Positions 43,054 to 52,676 of a stretch of DNA of 64,000 nucleotides are shown piece by piece. Both the position numbers and the translations under genes were made by a program. Within the stretch, counting starts at the first letter, position 1, and each line of letters opens with the position of its first letter. Below the pieces are notes generated by a model, which was not told the origin of the DNA, did not search any database, and was given only the letters and a program-made list of their open reading frames with translations. Origin of the DNA: an uncultured Muribaculaceae bacterium (GTDB taxonomy: Bacteria; Bacteroidota; Bacteroidia; Bacteroidales; Muribaculaceae); contig CAJTQV010000005.1 in the NCBI GenBank assembly GCA_910578385.1, positions 1 through 64,000 of the forward strand, written 5' to 3'.

Positions 43054-46000
43054 ATGACCGAATCTGAGAAGAAATACCTGTCGGCCGAAAGCTGGGTGTC
43101 ATGGGGAGCATTCTTGATGCTCGTCGCGACATACTGGCTTACGGTGGCACCGACCGTGTCGTTCTGGGACTGCCCGGAATACGTGTCGGCGGCATATCTT
43201 CTTGAAATCGGCCACCCGCCGGGCAATCCGGTGTGGATGCTCGTGGAGCGGGTCATAGCCATGCTCGCGCCCGGCCCGCAATATGCGGCCCTGGCCATAA
43301 ACCTGTCGGCGGGACTGTTCACGGCTTTCGCGGCTTTCTTTCTGGCCAAGACAATTTTCCGCGTCGGGCTGTGGGTGCTGCTAAAGCTGCCGCGACGTCA
43401 CATTCCCGCGCCTCTCGCCGCAGCCGGTGCCGCACTTACGGGCGCGCTCGCCTTCGGATGGTGCGACTCGGCTTGGTATTCCGCCGTCGAGGCTGAGGTC
43501 TATGCCATGTCGATTTTCATGTCCGCGCTCTGCGTGTGGCTCATGACGAAGTGGGCCGGCACGCGCAACAGGCAGGATTCCTGGCGGTTGCTTATCCTGA
43601 TAGCCTATCTGTTCGGTCTGAGTATCGGCATACATCAGCTCAACCTGCTCTGCATACCCGCCTTGGCTATGGTCTGGGCGGTGCGAAGGGGCATACACTC
43701 CACTCTCCGCCTCGCTCTCATATTCATCCTGTCGCTGGCGGCGGTGGGCTGTGTGCTGATGGGCATGATGCCCTCGACAATAGCTCTGGCCGCGGAATTT
43801 GAGCTGGCTGCTGTCAATTCAGCGGGGCTTCCACCGCTGTCGGGCGTGGTGGCATATGTACTGCTTTTGGGAGTGTCGCTCATCGGGGCACTCGTCGCTA
43901 CAAGATTGTCACACAACCGCGCCGTGATGGCGCTGGCCTGCTTCCCGGCAATATTTCTTTCGGGAATATTCATTATCTCGGAGCACTTTCTGGCGGGAGC
44001 TTTGGTTTCGGCTGCGGTATCCATACTTCTTGTGACAGGCTCCAATTTCAAGGCAAGACGGCTCTGCCTCTCCATGTGGATGCTGGCTATGCTCCTCACC
44101 GGATATTCATCGTATGCGCTGATACCCATACGCGGTGACATTCCCTCGCCCGCCAACGCTGCCATGCCGGGCGACCCTTTCTCGTTCGCCTCTTACCAGA
44201 GCCGCGAGCAATATGGTTCGAAACCTCTTTTGTACGGTCCGACTCCATACAGCAAGTCGATGCTCCGCGAGGATTACGACACCGCCGGACATCCGGTCTA
44301 CAAGTTCTATCAGCTCGATTATTACCGCCCGGTCCATGTCCTGAAGGAGGACGGAGCACGGCTCAAAGCGTCGCTGCCGGGCGTATCGCCGGCCGACTCC
44401 GCGCGAAATGCGGAATTGCTCGCCCGCGAGGGTGAGGCATACATCGTGCGCGGCATGAAAGCCCGCACCATAAAGACTCCGGAGCTGAACATGTGGTTTC
44501 CGCGCATCACAAGTTCCAATCCCTCCGACATCCGTTCTTATGGGGAATGGGTCGGTATGGAACCCGCCAACATGGTAGCGGTCGAGATTTCAGAGGCTTT
44601 TGACTCGGCCGGAAATGCCGTCGCGAAGATGGATGCCGTCGGCGAACGTCACCGCCCCAAGGCGAAACGCCCCACGTATCTGCAAAACGCCGCATGGTTC
44701 GCCTCCTATCAGACGGGCTATATGTACTGGCGTTATCTGCTATGGAATTTCTCTGGACGCCAGAACGACCGACCGTCGCAGGGTGAGGTGCAGCATGGCA
44801 ATTTCATAACCGGATTCCCGGTCGTCGACAATGCCATGCTCGGTGCCGAGGAGTATCTGCCTCCGGTGGCCGGAAGCGCCAACAAGGGGCGCAACCGATA
44901 TTTCATGCTGCCGCTGATTCTCGGAATACTCGGTGTGATATGGCTTCTGAAATCGCGTCGGCGCGGTATGCAGACCTGCGCCGTGACTGCCATACTGTTT
45001 GTCATGACCGGTCTGGCTATTGTGGTCTATCTGAATCAGGATCCGGGAGAACCACGAGAGCGCGACTATTCTTTCCTCGGCTCTTTCTGGGCATATTGCG
45101 TGTGGATTGGCTTCGGTGGACTGATGATTGCCCGCCGTCTGCGGAGCATGTGGGGTTATCTCATACCATTGGCGGTCGTGGCGTGGATGGGTGTCGAGAA
45201 TTACGACGACCATGACCGCTCGGGCCGTTACGCCGCCCGCAATTTCGCGGCCAATCTGCTTAACGCGCTCGAACCCGACGCGGTGATTTTCGTCAACGGT
45301 GACAACTACACCTTCCCGCTCTGGTACGCGCAGGAGGTGGAGGGAATACGTCGCGACGTGCGTGTGGTGAATCTCGCATATCTCAACTCACCGGTCTATG
45401 CGGCAAATCTCATGAAAGACTGGCGGGAGTCTAAGGCTCTGCCCACAACGCTGACACGTGGCGACATAATCTGGGAAGCCTTCCGCATGGCGAAAATCCG
45501 CGCCAATGCCACCGACACACTCCCGGCTATTGCCGCGCTCGACAGTCTGCGCCACTCCGCAGTGCCGGAGTTTCCGGTGCGTTACGTCACGCTGGCAGTG
45601 TCGCCAGACTCAACTGTTGTCTACGACCTGCGCAATCTGAGGGGGACCGGTTCTTCGGTAGACTTCGGTCGCCTGATGATGTTCGACATCATCGCCACCG
45701 GCGCAGCCTCGGGGCAGCATCGCCCTGTCTACTGGCTATATTCCATTTCGGGAGAAAAGCGCATCAGCCTGACGGGTTACACCTCACCATGGCTCTTCGG
45801 ATACCGATTCGGAGTGACCGACCAATCGGAAAACGATTCGCTGCTACATTCAGCCGCAAAGAAAACAGTGGCACCCAATCCACCGGGTCGTGAGGTTTAC
45901 ATGGACCATGCCCCGGCCGCCCAGATAGCGGCGCAACGTGGAGCCTTGACCGCAGCCGGACTGCGGCTACTTCGTCACGGACAGCTTGCCGAGGCTATTG

Positions 46001-46374
46001 AAATGGCAAATCGGGCTGACATATTGATGGGAGAAGACCCCGGAACATTTCTTAACGTCGTGATAGCGGACACGGTCTTTACCACACGCCGCGAACTCGC
46101 GACCCTTCTCTCCGCCTGCGCCGACTCACTACAAGCCCGCGCCGCCACCCCCCAATCCGTTACGGTCTCCTACCACCCCGCTACCGACCCCGGCACCAAC
46201 CCCGCCACCGGAACAAATCAATCCGTTACCCCCCTGACCGAAGCACAGATTATGGAGCTTCGCGCCCGTGCGCGCCACCACCTCCGCCAATACAACCTGC
46301 AACGCGCCGCATGGCAGACCTACCGCGACCACCTTCCCCCGCGCCTCCGCCCCAAAATGTCCCCCACCTACTGA
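43054..46374 (+). CDS. DUF2723 polytopic membrane protein (GT117-like)
   Basis: 1106 residues. About 12-14 hydrophobic helices lie in the first 700 residues, and the C-terminal about 400 residues are soluble. The signature after the first helix (TVAPTVSFWDCPEYVSAAYLLE, then IGHPPGNPVW) identifies DUF2723/PF11028. This family is related to the protein O-mannosyltransferase group of membrane glycosyltransferases and is nearly universal in Bacteroidota. Asp in WDCPE is the likely catalytic acidic residue of the first loop, by family analogy. Acceptor and lipid-linked donor are unknown. The neighbouring fcl gene suggests a role in fucose-containing glycans, which is inference. Confidence 0.85.
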   Translation: MTESEKKYLSAESWVSWGAFLMLVATYWLTVAPTVSFWDCPEYVSAAYLLEIGHPPGNPVWMLVERVIAMLAPGPQYAALAINLSAGLFTAFAAFFLAKTIFRVGLWVLLKLPRRHIPAPLAAAGAALTGALAFGWCDSAWYSAVEAEVYAMSIFMSALCVWLMTKWAGTRNRQDSWRLLILIAYLFGLSIGIHQLNLLCIPALAMVWAVRRGIHSTLRLALIFILSLAAVGCVLMGMMPSTIALAAEFELAAVNSAGLPPLSGVVAYVLLLGVSLIGALVATRLSHNRAVMALACFPAIFLSGIFIISEHFLAGALVSAAVSILLVTGSNFKARRLCLSMWMLAMLLTGYSSYALIPIRGDIPSPANAAMPGDPFSFASYQSREQYGSKPLLYGPTPYSKSMLREDYDTAGHPVYKFYQLDYYRPVHVLKEDGARLKASLPGVSPADSARNAELLAREGEAYIVRGMKARTIKTPELNMWFPRITSSNPSDIRSYGEWVGMEPANMVAVEISEAFDSAGNAVAKMDAVGERHRPKAKRPTYLQNAAWFASYQTGYMYWRYLLWNFSGRQNDRPSQGEVQHGNFITGFPVVDNAMLGAEEYLPPVAGSANKGRNRYFMLPLILGILGVIWLLKSRRRGMQTCAVTAILFVMTGLAIVVYLNQDPGEPRERDYSFLGSFWAYCVWIGFGGLMIARRLRSMWGYLIPLAVVAWMGVENYDDHDRSGRYAARNFAANLLNALEPDAVIFVNGDNYTFPLWYAQEVEGIRRDVRVVNLAYLNSPVYAANLMKDWRESKALPTTLTRGDIIWEAFRMAKIRANATDTLPAIAALDSLRHSAVPEFPVRYVTLAVSPDSTVVYDLRNLRGTGSSVDFGRLMMFDIIATGAASGQHRPVYWLYSISGEKRISLTGYTSPWLFGYRFGVTDQSENDSLLHSAAKKTVAPNPPGREVYMDHAPAAQIAAQRGALTAAGLRLLRHGQLAEAIEMANRADILMGEDPGTFLNVVIADTVFTTRRELATLLSACADSLQARAATPQSVTVSYHPATDPGTNPATGTNQSVTPLTEAQIMELRARARHHLRQYNLQRAAWQTYRDHLPPRLRPKMSPTY

Positions 46375-46520
46375 CACCCACCCTACAGATCAGCCTCATT
46401 TAAGTACACCAAAATGGATATTGAGACTTCAGCTTAGTACAATGTCAGTGGTGATGTCAAAGTGGAAAGCTATTTCAAGAGACATTCATCGCATCATGGG
46501 GATTCTGAGAAACTCTATTC

Positions 46521-46802
46521 TTAGAGGAGCCCCATGGCATCCAGCAGCCCCAAACTGGGCGACTGCACCCTGTCAACGAATGGTTTAAGTGCACTGGTTG
46601 TAATTTTCTGCCCATTTTCCGTAAGCGTCTTATAGCCCAGATATAATTTGCTTAACGAAATCTCAAACGGTTTTCCTGTTGATTGGCGTGTGCCAGTTAG
46701 TTTACCACCGTTTACTGTTACGTTGGCATACTCCACCCCCGAAACACTCTTGTAGGAATGGATTTGCGAGGCTTTCTCGATAAATTCTTGCTGTGTAATC
46801 AT
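46521..46802 (-). CDS. Small protein, last gene of the GHKL operon
   Basis: 93 residues from MITQQEFIEKA (102 if the upstream ATG at 46829 is used). It has a short N-terminal helix, a predicted beta-hairpin region (YANVTVNGGKLTGTR) and a C-terminal helix ending SPSLGLLDAMGLL. No family recognised, no signal peptide. It lies within 40 bp of the preceding stop in the same direction, so it is probably part of the operon; size and position would suit a regulatory or adaptor subunit, which is inference. Confidence 0.5.
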   Translation of the reverse strand: MITQQEFIEKASQIHSYKSVSGVEYANVTVNGGKLTGTRQSTGKPFEISLSKLYLGYKTLTENGQKITTSALKPFVDRVQSPSLGLLDAMGLL

Positions 46803-46838
46803 ATCAATTTGATTTATACTTAATAACATTCAAAATAT

Positions 46839-47597
46839 TTAACCCTGTCCCAACACCCTCTTTAAGTCAGCTTCTGTATTGACTGATTCAATATTACTCT
46901 TTATTTTTTCACACTCCTGATAAAAAAATTCTCTTGACAGATAAGATAATTGTCTTGTCGCACCCAGCCGATTAATATACTGTGCCAAATAACGACCACG
47001 CATCTCCCAGTTCTTCTCAAAAACCGGAAGATTATCCTTAATAAAATCCAAGACCCCGAGAAGTCCATTTTTTATTCGAAGAAACACCGCAAACCAAATC
47101 ACTCGAAACGAATAGTTGGCGAACAGTATCTCTGTCAATTCGTATGGATTCTCTCTCGTGTCATCAACGCTGAAATACACAGACCACCATAACGATGCAA
47201 GCGTATTACGCATCATTCCTTGTCCACCGAAGAACCAATGATCCATTATATAGTTCGATGCTACGTTACTATCCCTAACTTTAGGCCAGCGTTTTTGACA
47301 ATAGGGAAATAGTTCAGTATGCGTAAGATATGCCCAGAAAGACTCATTAGAGGCCAATAAAGGAGAAACATCCTTATAAGCCTCATACAAAGCCACCGCA
47401 GCCTTAAATTCAGACTCGGACTCCATCATAGTATCCAAAAGTCCTTCCGGATGATAAATATTGGCAAGCTGTCTTATTTGAGCATCGTCTATTTCAAATG
47501 CATCTTCTCCGTATTTAGATATTGATACTCCAGCCCGTAACTCATCTTTGAGACGGGTTACATAGCTTGATTTAAATGTTCTTTGAAGTGTTGCCAT
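46839..47597 (-). CDS. DUF6339-like protein, third gene of the GHKL operon
   Basis: 252 residues, cytosolic, mostly alpha-helical and rich in aromatic residues. The central segment (IMDHWFFGGQGMMRNTLASLWW, then DDTRENPYELTEILFAN) resembles DUF6339-type proteins found beside ATPases in putative defence clusters; this assignment is from memory of the pattern and uncertain. The ATG is one base from the preceding stop, so translation is tightly coupled. No nuclease or helicase motif is visible. Confidence 0.5.
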   Translation of the reverse strand: MATLQRTFKSSYVTRLKDELRAGVSISKYGEDAFEIDDAQIRQLANIYHPEGLLDTMMESESEFKAAVALYEAYKDVSPLLASNESFWAYLTHTELFPYCQKRWPKVRDSNVASNYIMDHWFFGGQGMMRNTLASLWWSVYFSVDDTRENPYELTEILFANYSFRVIWFAVFLRIKNGLLGVLDFIKDNLPVFEKNWEMRGRYLAQYINRLGATRQLSYLSREFFYQECEKIKSNIESVNTEADLKRVLGQG

Positions 47598-47598
47598 T

Positions 47599-48453
47599 TC
47601 AATCCTCCTCTTCTAAGGTTTGGCTGTTATGCAAATTTAATAATTTCTCCATCATTCTTCGATAAGGGTCACCAAGCAATGCCTGCGCAAGCTCAGGAAC
47701 TTGAAGTTTGTCCAAATCCTTGAAGCATGCCAGATTTGGCTCAGTTTCAATCCGTGTATTCACACATCTTGCCCACAATGTCTCGCTATTTTCTTCTATG
47801 TTATATAGTGCGTAACAAAGCGCATTAAATACCACAGATGAATGAATGATGTCCATATAAGCATCTCCCACTCCACCCTTATACATATTATATAGAGAAG
47901 TTGGGAATACAATCTCTATCTTGTCTCCTGCAATGTCAAAACGAGTCTGACTCAGAGTCACATCTTCACGGATAACCATGAAAGATCCGGCAGCCTGGAG
48001 TTTATCAAATTTTATATCTGCATCAAAATGTGCCTGAGGGAAGGCCGCAAGTATGTCTCCTGGTTCCAAATCAAATGAGTATCCATCATAATCTTCGTTG
48101 AAACCGGGATTAGTATATTGTTTAATTGCCTTCTTTACTGTAACAAAACCGTTGAAGTTAACTCTCCCATTGACTAATCTTCTTGGCAAAAGGACATCAA
48201 ACACAGAGATACTACTTGAAAAAGATTGCCTCAGAAATGCCTTCTGACAATCAACCTCACAAGAATACTCGGCATAACCATCCTTTATCAGTTGACTTAT
48301 TACTTCGTTATTCTGACTCAATGCTATTCTGAATTTATATGTGTCAGGAGTTGTTTCGAGATTAATCTTCACACAATCTGACCCAAGCAATGGCAAGACA
48401 TCATCCTTTACTCCAAGCACGGGATATGGGAAAGAAACATTATTTAATCTCAT
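47599..48453 (-). CDS. Unknown beta-rich protein, second gene of the GHKL operon
   Basis: 284 residues starting MRLNNVSFPYPVLG; the start overlaps the end of the GHKL ATPase gene by 14 bp. The N-terminal half is beta-rich with many Val/Phe strands (YKFRIALSQNN, YAEYSCEVDCQ, VFDVLLPRRLVNGRVNFNGFVTV). The C-terminal half has helices and an acidic end (LEEED). No known catalytic motif or family is recognised, and no signal peptide. The coupling to the ATPase suggests a dedicated partner subunit. Confidence 0.5.
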   Translation of the reverse strand: MRLNNVSFPYPVLGVKDDVLPLLGSDCVKINLETTPDTYKFRIALSQNNEVISQLIKDGYAEYSCEVDCQKAFLRQSFSSSISVFDVLLPRRLVNGRVNFNGFVTVKKAIKQYTNPGFNEDYDGYSFDLEPGDILAAFPQAHFDADIKFDKLQAAGSFMVIREDVTLSQTRFDIAGDKIEIVFPTSLYNMYKGGVGDAYMDIIHSSVVFNALCYALYNIEENSETLWARCVNTRIETEPNLACFKDLDKLQVPELAQALLGDPYRRMMEKLLNLHNSQTLEEED

Positions 48454-50440
48454 ATGCGTCAAGTTTAATTGAATGAGGAAGATCGTCCGCAAAACGTATA
48501 CTGATTGCGGGATTCTTTCCCTCTACAATGTGTAATCCTGAAATTGAATTTCCTTCAACAGTTCCGACATTTGCTGAAACAATATTCAGTTCAACCTCAT
48601 CTGACTGATCGGTTCCCACCAGCAAGTCTATCCTGCCATTCTTAACTTCATAATCTGAGTGAATAATGATATTATGTACAATTATCCCATTTTTCTTCTG
48701 TGCAAAAGAGCGATAGGACACAGGTATCTCAGATGCATAGGTACCGGGGGTTCCATCTGACTCTACCGGAATGTTACGACGATTAATTTTACCGGCACCA
48801 ACACCGGATCCATTACTACCACGCCGTCTACCGGGTCCACTGAGTAAACTTCCTTTGGAATCCGGAATCCCCGTCTGCACACTATTAACCAAAACTTTAC
48901 CAATTGACTCATGACCAGATGATTCCGGAATATCTACTTGCTTACCATCTGTAGTGATTGAAGCGCCCTCATCTTTAAAACTACCTGTTGGATTGGAAAC
49001 CAGAGCTTCAGACATATAGTCGTCGTCATCGTCTTCAATGGCAGTGGGTATATATAGATATTGATCGAGTCCGCGGATATTGAGAGTCTCCTGATTAGAA
49101 CGTTCAAACAATTTTTCAATACAACGAATAAGGAATTCCTTAATCTCCCTAAACCCGTTACGCCCAATACGATTCGTTTTACCTCTTTCATCTTTCCAAT
49201 TGCTTGGCATCCACTGGTCATGAGCCGGGTTTTCAATCCGCCGGAGAATTTTGTCACCTTCTTGATTCTCACAAAAGAAAACTCCATAGAAACCATTGGC
49301 ACTCGGTTGCTGCTTACAATCCACCATCATTCGGGGAGAACGCAGATAGGCTACGCGTGCAGACGCATCCCTATTCTTATAAGCATAAAACCACACCTCG
49401 CCGAGAGTTGGTAAAGTTTCGTTATAAATCCGATGATTCTTGTCTTGACCTGCGAACCGAACGGCCTCTAAATAAGGTCTTGGATTAAAATACTCTTTTT
49501 TGCGGCTTGTGTCATGGATATCGGGGAAATATTGCTCCACAAGGTCTACAATATTTGCTTCTGTAATTTCTAATTCTCCCACAACGACATCCAGTTTTCC
49601 GTGATAAATTGACAACCAAAAATTTTGAAGGACAGAAATCACCATTTCTTTATAGATGTCTTCCTTATCAGACGATGAGCTAATCTCAACACCCATAATA
49701 TTGATGTCAGTTCCTATTTCATCTCTACGGAATCGAGCAGGGATATCCTCCGGATTATCCACCGGCATACCATCATTATTGTCGTAATAACCTACGGACA
49801 CACATTTCTCATCGTTGATATTGAAATGTGTACATAGGGAAGCGACTCCTTCAAAATAGTATTTCCCTGAATCTGTCAATGTTGATACAAGGATTGTACG
49901 TATTGGGGATATATAGAAATAAGCTGCTTTACCAAACCCAAATGAACCTCCGGCTGTATCAGAAGTTTTGTTAGATACACCGGCGGCCCTCACAAAACCA
50001 TAGAAGGCGCTTTCCCGGTCATTCGGACTGTATCTCATACCTGTGGTGTTGAAATCAGATACCTGGATGTAATACAAGTCTCGTGCATCCCTTGCTTTAC
50101 GCAGAAAATGCAGCATAGGCTTATAGTTTTCATCTGCTTGAGGAAAATATCTTATACAGCCATCCAAATGAGTATCAAGTCCGAATAAATTGGGGAAGTT
50201 TCTTGGTGATAATTTCTTTATACGAAAAGACATCCTCACCGGAATTGAATCATCATCCACTGCATCCAAAGAGTTCTGAATAGATTCTCTGATTAATGAA
50301 GCATATGGAGTTCTTTTAAAATTTTCCGACATAGGATCATTCGGGCCGTCATCACGGCCACCTAATTGCTTGGCGAAATGCCACTTGCAATTAAGTTCAG
50401 GATTAATTTTGGAAGATGGTGTCAATTGTTCCAAACCCAT
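48440..50440 (-). CDS. GHKL-type ATPase (MutL/MORC/Hsp90-like)
   Basis: 666 residues from MGLEQLTPSS. The N-terminal Bergerat ATP-binding fold has the N-box helix LIRESIQNSLDA (49-60; catalytic Glu E52, Asn N56), the G1-like VSDFNTTGM (127-135) and the lid box GGSFGFGKAA (164-173). A middle transducer-like region follows (to about 430), then an acidic/Gly-Ser-Arg linker (about 460-565) and a beta-rich C-terminal domain. It has no histidine-kinase dimerisation domain or signal peptide, so it is not a sensor kinase. Related ATPases head restriction-like and defence operons. First gene of a four-gene operon. An upstream in-frame ATG (50509) is less likely because it adds a non-conserved hydrophobic stretch. 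Confidence 0.75.
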   Translation of the reverse strand: MGLEQLTPSSKINPELNCKWHFAKQLGGRDDGPNDPMSENFKRTPYASLIRESIQNSLDAVDDDSIPVRMSFRIKKLSPRNFPNLFGLDTHLDGCIRYFPQADENYKPMLHFLRKARDARDLYYIQVSDFNTTGMRYSPNDRESAFYGFVRAAGVSNKTSDTAGGSFGFGKAAYFYISPIRTILVSTLTDSGKYYFEGVASLCTHFNINDEKCVSVGYYDNNDGMPVDNPEDIPARFRRDEIGTDINIMGVEISSSSDKEDIYKEMVISVLQNFWLSIYHGKLDVVVGELEITEANIVDLVEQYFPDIHDTSRKKEYFNPRPYLEAVRFAGQDKNHRIYNETLPTLGEVWFYAYKNRDASARVAYLRSPRMMVDCKQQPSANGFYGVFFCENQEGDKILRRIENPAHDQWMPSNWKDERGKTNRIGRNGFREIKEFLIRCIEKLFERSNQETLNIRGLDQYLYIPTAIEDDDDDYMSEALVSNPTGSFKDEGASITTDGKQVDIPESSGHESIGKVLVNSVQTGIPDSKGSLLSGPGRRRGSNGSGVGAGKINRRNIPVESDGTPGTYASEIPVSYRSFAQKKNGIIVHNIIIHSDYEVKNGRIDLLVGTDQSDEVELNIVSANVGTVEGNSISGLHIVEGKNPAISIRFADDLPHSIKLDAYEIK

Positions 50441-50565
50441 ATGAAGTGAAATAAAAATTAAAAACCACAGCGTGCTATAAAGGATATATGCAGAAGTTGC
50501 GTAATACAAAACCGCAAAATGGTTTTAATAAACTACCATGCGGACAATTTATAATTGTATCTTCT

Positions 50566-50620
50566 ATTCAATAACCCTCTTAGATGATTCAAATTGGATT
50601 CCATATTTCCCTTATTGAAT
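50566..50620. promoter_or_regulatory. Inverted repeat upstream of the GHKL operon
   Basis: ATTCAATAA (50566-50574) and its exact reverse complement TTATTGAAT (50612-50620) lie 37 bp apart, about 130-180 bp before the ATPase start. A minus-strand -7-like TATATTTG is at 50627-50634, lacking a clear -33. The rest of the gene-free stretch 50441-50878 shows only a plus-strand -7 TATCTTTG (50762-50769) for the next gene. Confidence 0.35.
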
Positions 50621-50878
50621 CACCCGCAAATATAGTGATTTTTTTTGAATAATATTATCCCATCTACATTTTTTACACGAAATGATAATCAGACGCACAT
50701 TTTCTATTCTCATTTTTGCGACATTCTTATGTACCTGAGGTAAAAAATCGAGATTTTTTCGTATCTTTGTGTTTTATAGGCAAAGCGACTTGTATTATAG
50801 TACGCATGTCGATTACAGGTTAGGGGGTGGCTCGTGCATTATGCCGGTTCCTGCATTTGCTTTAAAGATTCAGTAATT

Positions 50879-52438
50879 ATGGCTCAGATAATTTATCCTA
50901 TTGGCATTCAGACCTTCTCCAAAATCAGAGAGGGAGGATTACTGTATATTGATAAAACCGAGTATGTCTATCGGCTTGTCAACACTTCGCAGTTCGTTTT
51001 TCTGAGCCGTCCACGCCGGTTCGGCAAGTCTTTGTTGCTTTCCACTGTCAAGGAATATTTCTTGGGTCATCGCAATCTGTTCGAGGGTCTGGAAATAAGC
51101 CGTTGTGAACGAGATTGGGTAAAGCACCCCGTGCTCCATCTTGATTTCACCGGAGCTGATTACAATGACCCATCAGAGTTATATACAAATCTTGATGTAC
51201 AGTTTGCAATGTGGGAGAACGAATATGAAATCGAAAAATTAAACGACTCGCTTTCCTCACGATTCCGGGAGATTATATTACGCGCTTATAAAAAGGCGGG
51301 GCAGAAGGTTGTGATCCTGATTGACGAATACGACAAGCCATTGTTAGAAACTGTCGACAATCCGGAGCTTCAGCAAAAATACCGCGAAACTCTTCGTGGC
51401 ATATATGGCAATCTGAAAAGGATGGACGAATATATCCGTTTCGCCATGCTTACCGGAGTCACAAAGTTCGGGCATCTGAGCATTTTCAGCGACCTCAACA
51501 ACCTCAACGACATTTCTTTTGACGAACAGTTCGAGGGTATCTGCGGAATAACCGGCAAAGAACTCCGGTGCAATCTTTCGCAGGGTGTGGCGGAACTTGC
51601 GGAAAGAACGGGACAGACTGTTGACGAGGCTTATGAGACTCTTAAAAGGAATTACGACGGCTATAGGTTCTCTCCCGAGGGTTGTCTTGATGTCTACAAT
51701 CCATTCAGCCTGCTTTCGGCCTTGTCCAAGTGTAAAATAGGTAATTATTGGTTCAAGACCGGCACTCCAACTTTCCTCATCAAAATGATTAAGGCGGACA
51801 ACCTGCCCATCATAAAACTGGACAAGCTGCACGCAACGGTAGAGGAACTGACAGACCTGTCTTTTAATTTAGGCAATTATATACCGGTCATGTACCAGAG
51901 CGGATACCTGACTATAAAGGATTACGACAGCGAGTTGGGCGAAGTCACGCTCGGGTTCCCCAACAAGGAAGTGGAATCCGGATTCCTGAACCAGGTGATG
52001 CCTCTGTACACTTCCGTACCTGAACAACGAGCCGGTTTCGAAATAATACAGTTCGTGAAGGATGTTCGCGCCGGTCGCGCCGAGGAATTCATGATGCGGT
52101 TACAGAGTTTGTTTGCCGATTTCCAGTATGACTCGTTCGACCTCAAACATCTTGAACAGCATTATCAGGATGTAATTTTCATAGTCTTCAAACTAATGGG
52201 ATTCTACACTCGAACTGAATACAAGACTGCATCCGGCAGAATCGACATGGTTATCAAGACCAAAGACTATATCTACGTCATTGAGTTCAAGATAGACAAG
52301 AGTGCGAAAGAGGCCTTGGCTCAGATTGACACCAAAGAATACCTGCTGCCATTCAAGGCCGATGGCCGCAAGTTGGTGAAAATCGGTGTCAACTTCGACA
52401 GCAAGACTCGCACCATCGCCTCCTGGATAATTGATTAG
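50879..52438 (+). CDS. AAA-ATPase-like protein with PD-(D/E)XK C-terminus
   Basis: 519 residues. It begins MAQIIYPIGIQTFSKIREGG, the characteristic start of this large Bacteroidales family (PF09820 AAA-ATPase_like plus PF08011 nuclease-like domain). Walker A lies in LSRPRRFGKS (42-51), Walker B in VVILIDEYDKP. The C-terminal nuclease-like core is GRIDMVIKT...YVIEFKID with D and E-x-K. The family occurs in dozens of copies in related genomes and its function is unknown; mobile or defence roles have been suggested. The ATG at 50879 is chosen on family similarity; upstream codons from 50834 are unlikely. Confidence 0.88.
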   Translation: MAQIIYPIGIQTFSKIREGGLLYIDKTEYVYRLVNTSQFVFLSRPRRFGKSLLLSTVKEYFLGHRNLFEGLEISRCERDWVKHPVLHLDFTGADYNDPSELYTNLDVQFAMWENEYEIEKLNDSLSSRFREIILRAYKKAGQKVVILIDEYDKPLLETVDNPELQQKYRETLRGIYGNLKRMDEYIRFAMLTGVTKFGHLSIFSDLNNLNDISFDEQFEGICGITGKELRCNLSQGVAELAERTGQTVDEAYETLKRNYDGYRFSPEGCLDVYNPFSLLSALSKCKIGNYWFKTGTPTFLIKMIKADNLPIIKLDKLHATVEELTDLSFNLGNYIPVMYQSGYLTIKDYDSELGEVTLGFPNKEVESGFLNQVMPLYTSVPEQRAGFEIIQFVKDVRAGRAEEFMMRLQSLFADFQYDSFDLKHLEQHYQDVIFIVFKLMGFYTRTEYKTASGRIDMVIKTKDYIYVIEFKIDKSAKEALAQIDTKEYLLPFKADGRKLVKIGVNFDSKTRTIASWIID

Positions 52439-52538
52439 ACCGGACCGAACTGCCCCTCTATACGTCAGATTATCACCGCAGGTGTCGCTGTTTTCGCAGT
52501 TTTTGCGGCGGAGGGGCGTGGGTTTCCGATTTTTTTTG

Positions 52539-52546
52539 TAACTTTG
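52539..52546 (+). promoter_or_regulatory. -7 box upstream of the YqeY gene
   Basis: TAACTTTG is consensus, but no clear -33 is seen 20 bp upstream. The about 125-nt leader contains an imperfect tandem repeat of about 32 bp built on TTGCTTCCC (around 52571 and 52605). Confidence 0.45.
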
Positions 52547-52676
52547 CAAGTTGATAGGGACTTGTGATGTTTGCTTCCCTGTTGCGCGTGTTTGAATGCG
52601 TGCTTGCTTCCCGATTACGCGGGTTTGTGCGCGTATTCGCGAGCGCAGATTTTATGACCGAATAAATTTACGACTT

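Noticed and set aside
46268..46588. 106-codon rightward open frame
   Set aside because: Overlaps the DUF2723 end and the antisense of the small operon gene; no support.
48440..50440. GHKL protein as a sensor histidine kinase
   Set aside because: No dimerisation/phosphoacceptor histidine, membrane or sensor domain; the lid box and long C-terminus resemble MutL/MORC-type ATPases instead.
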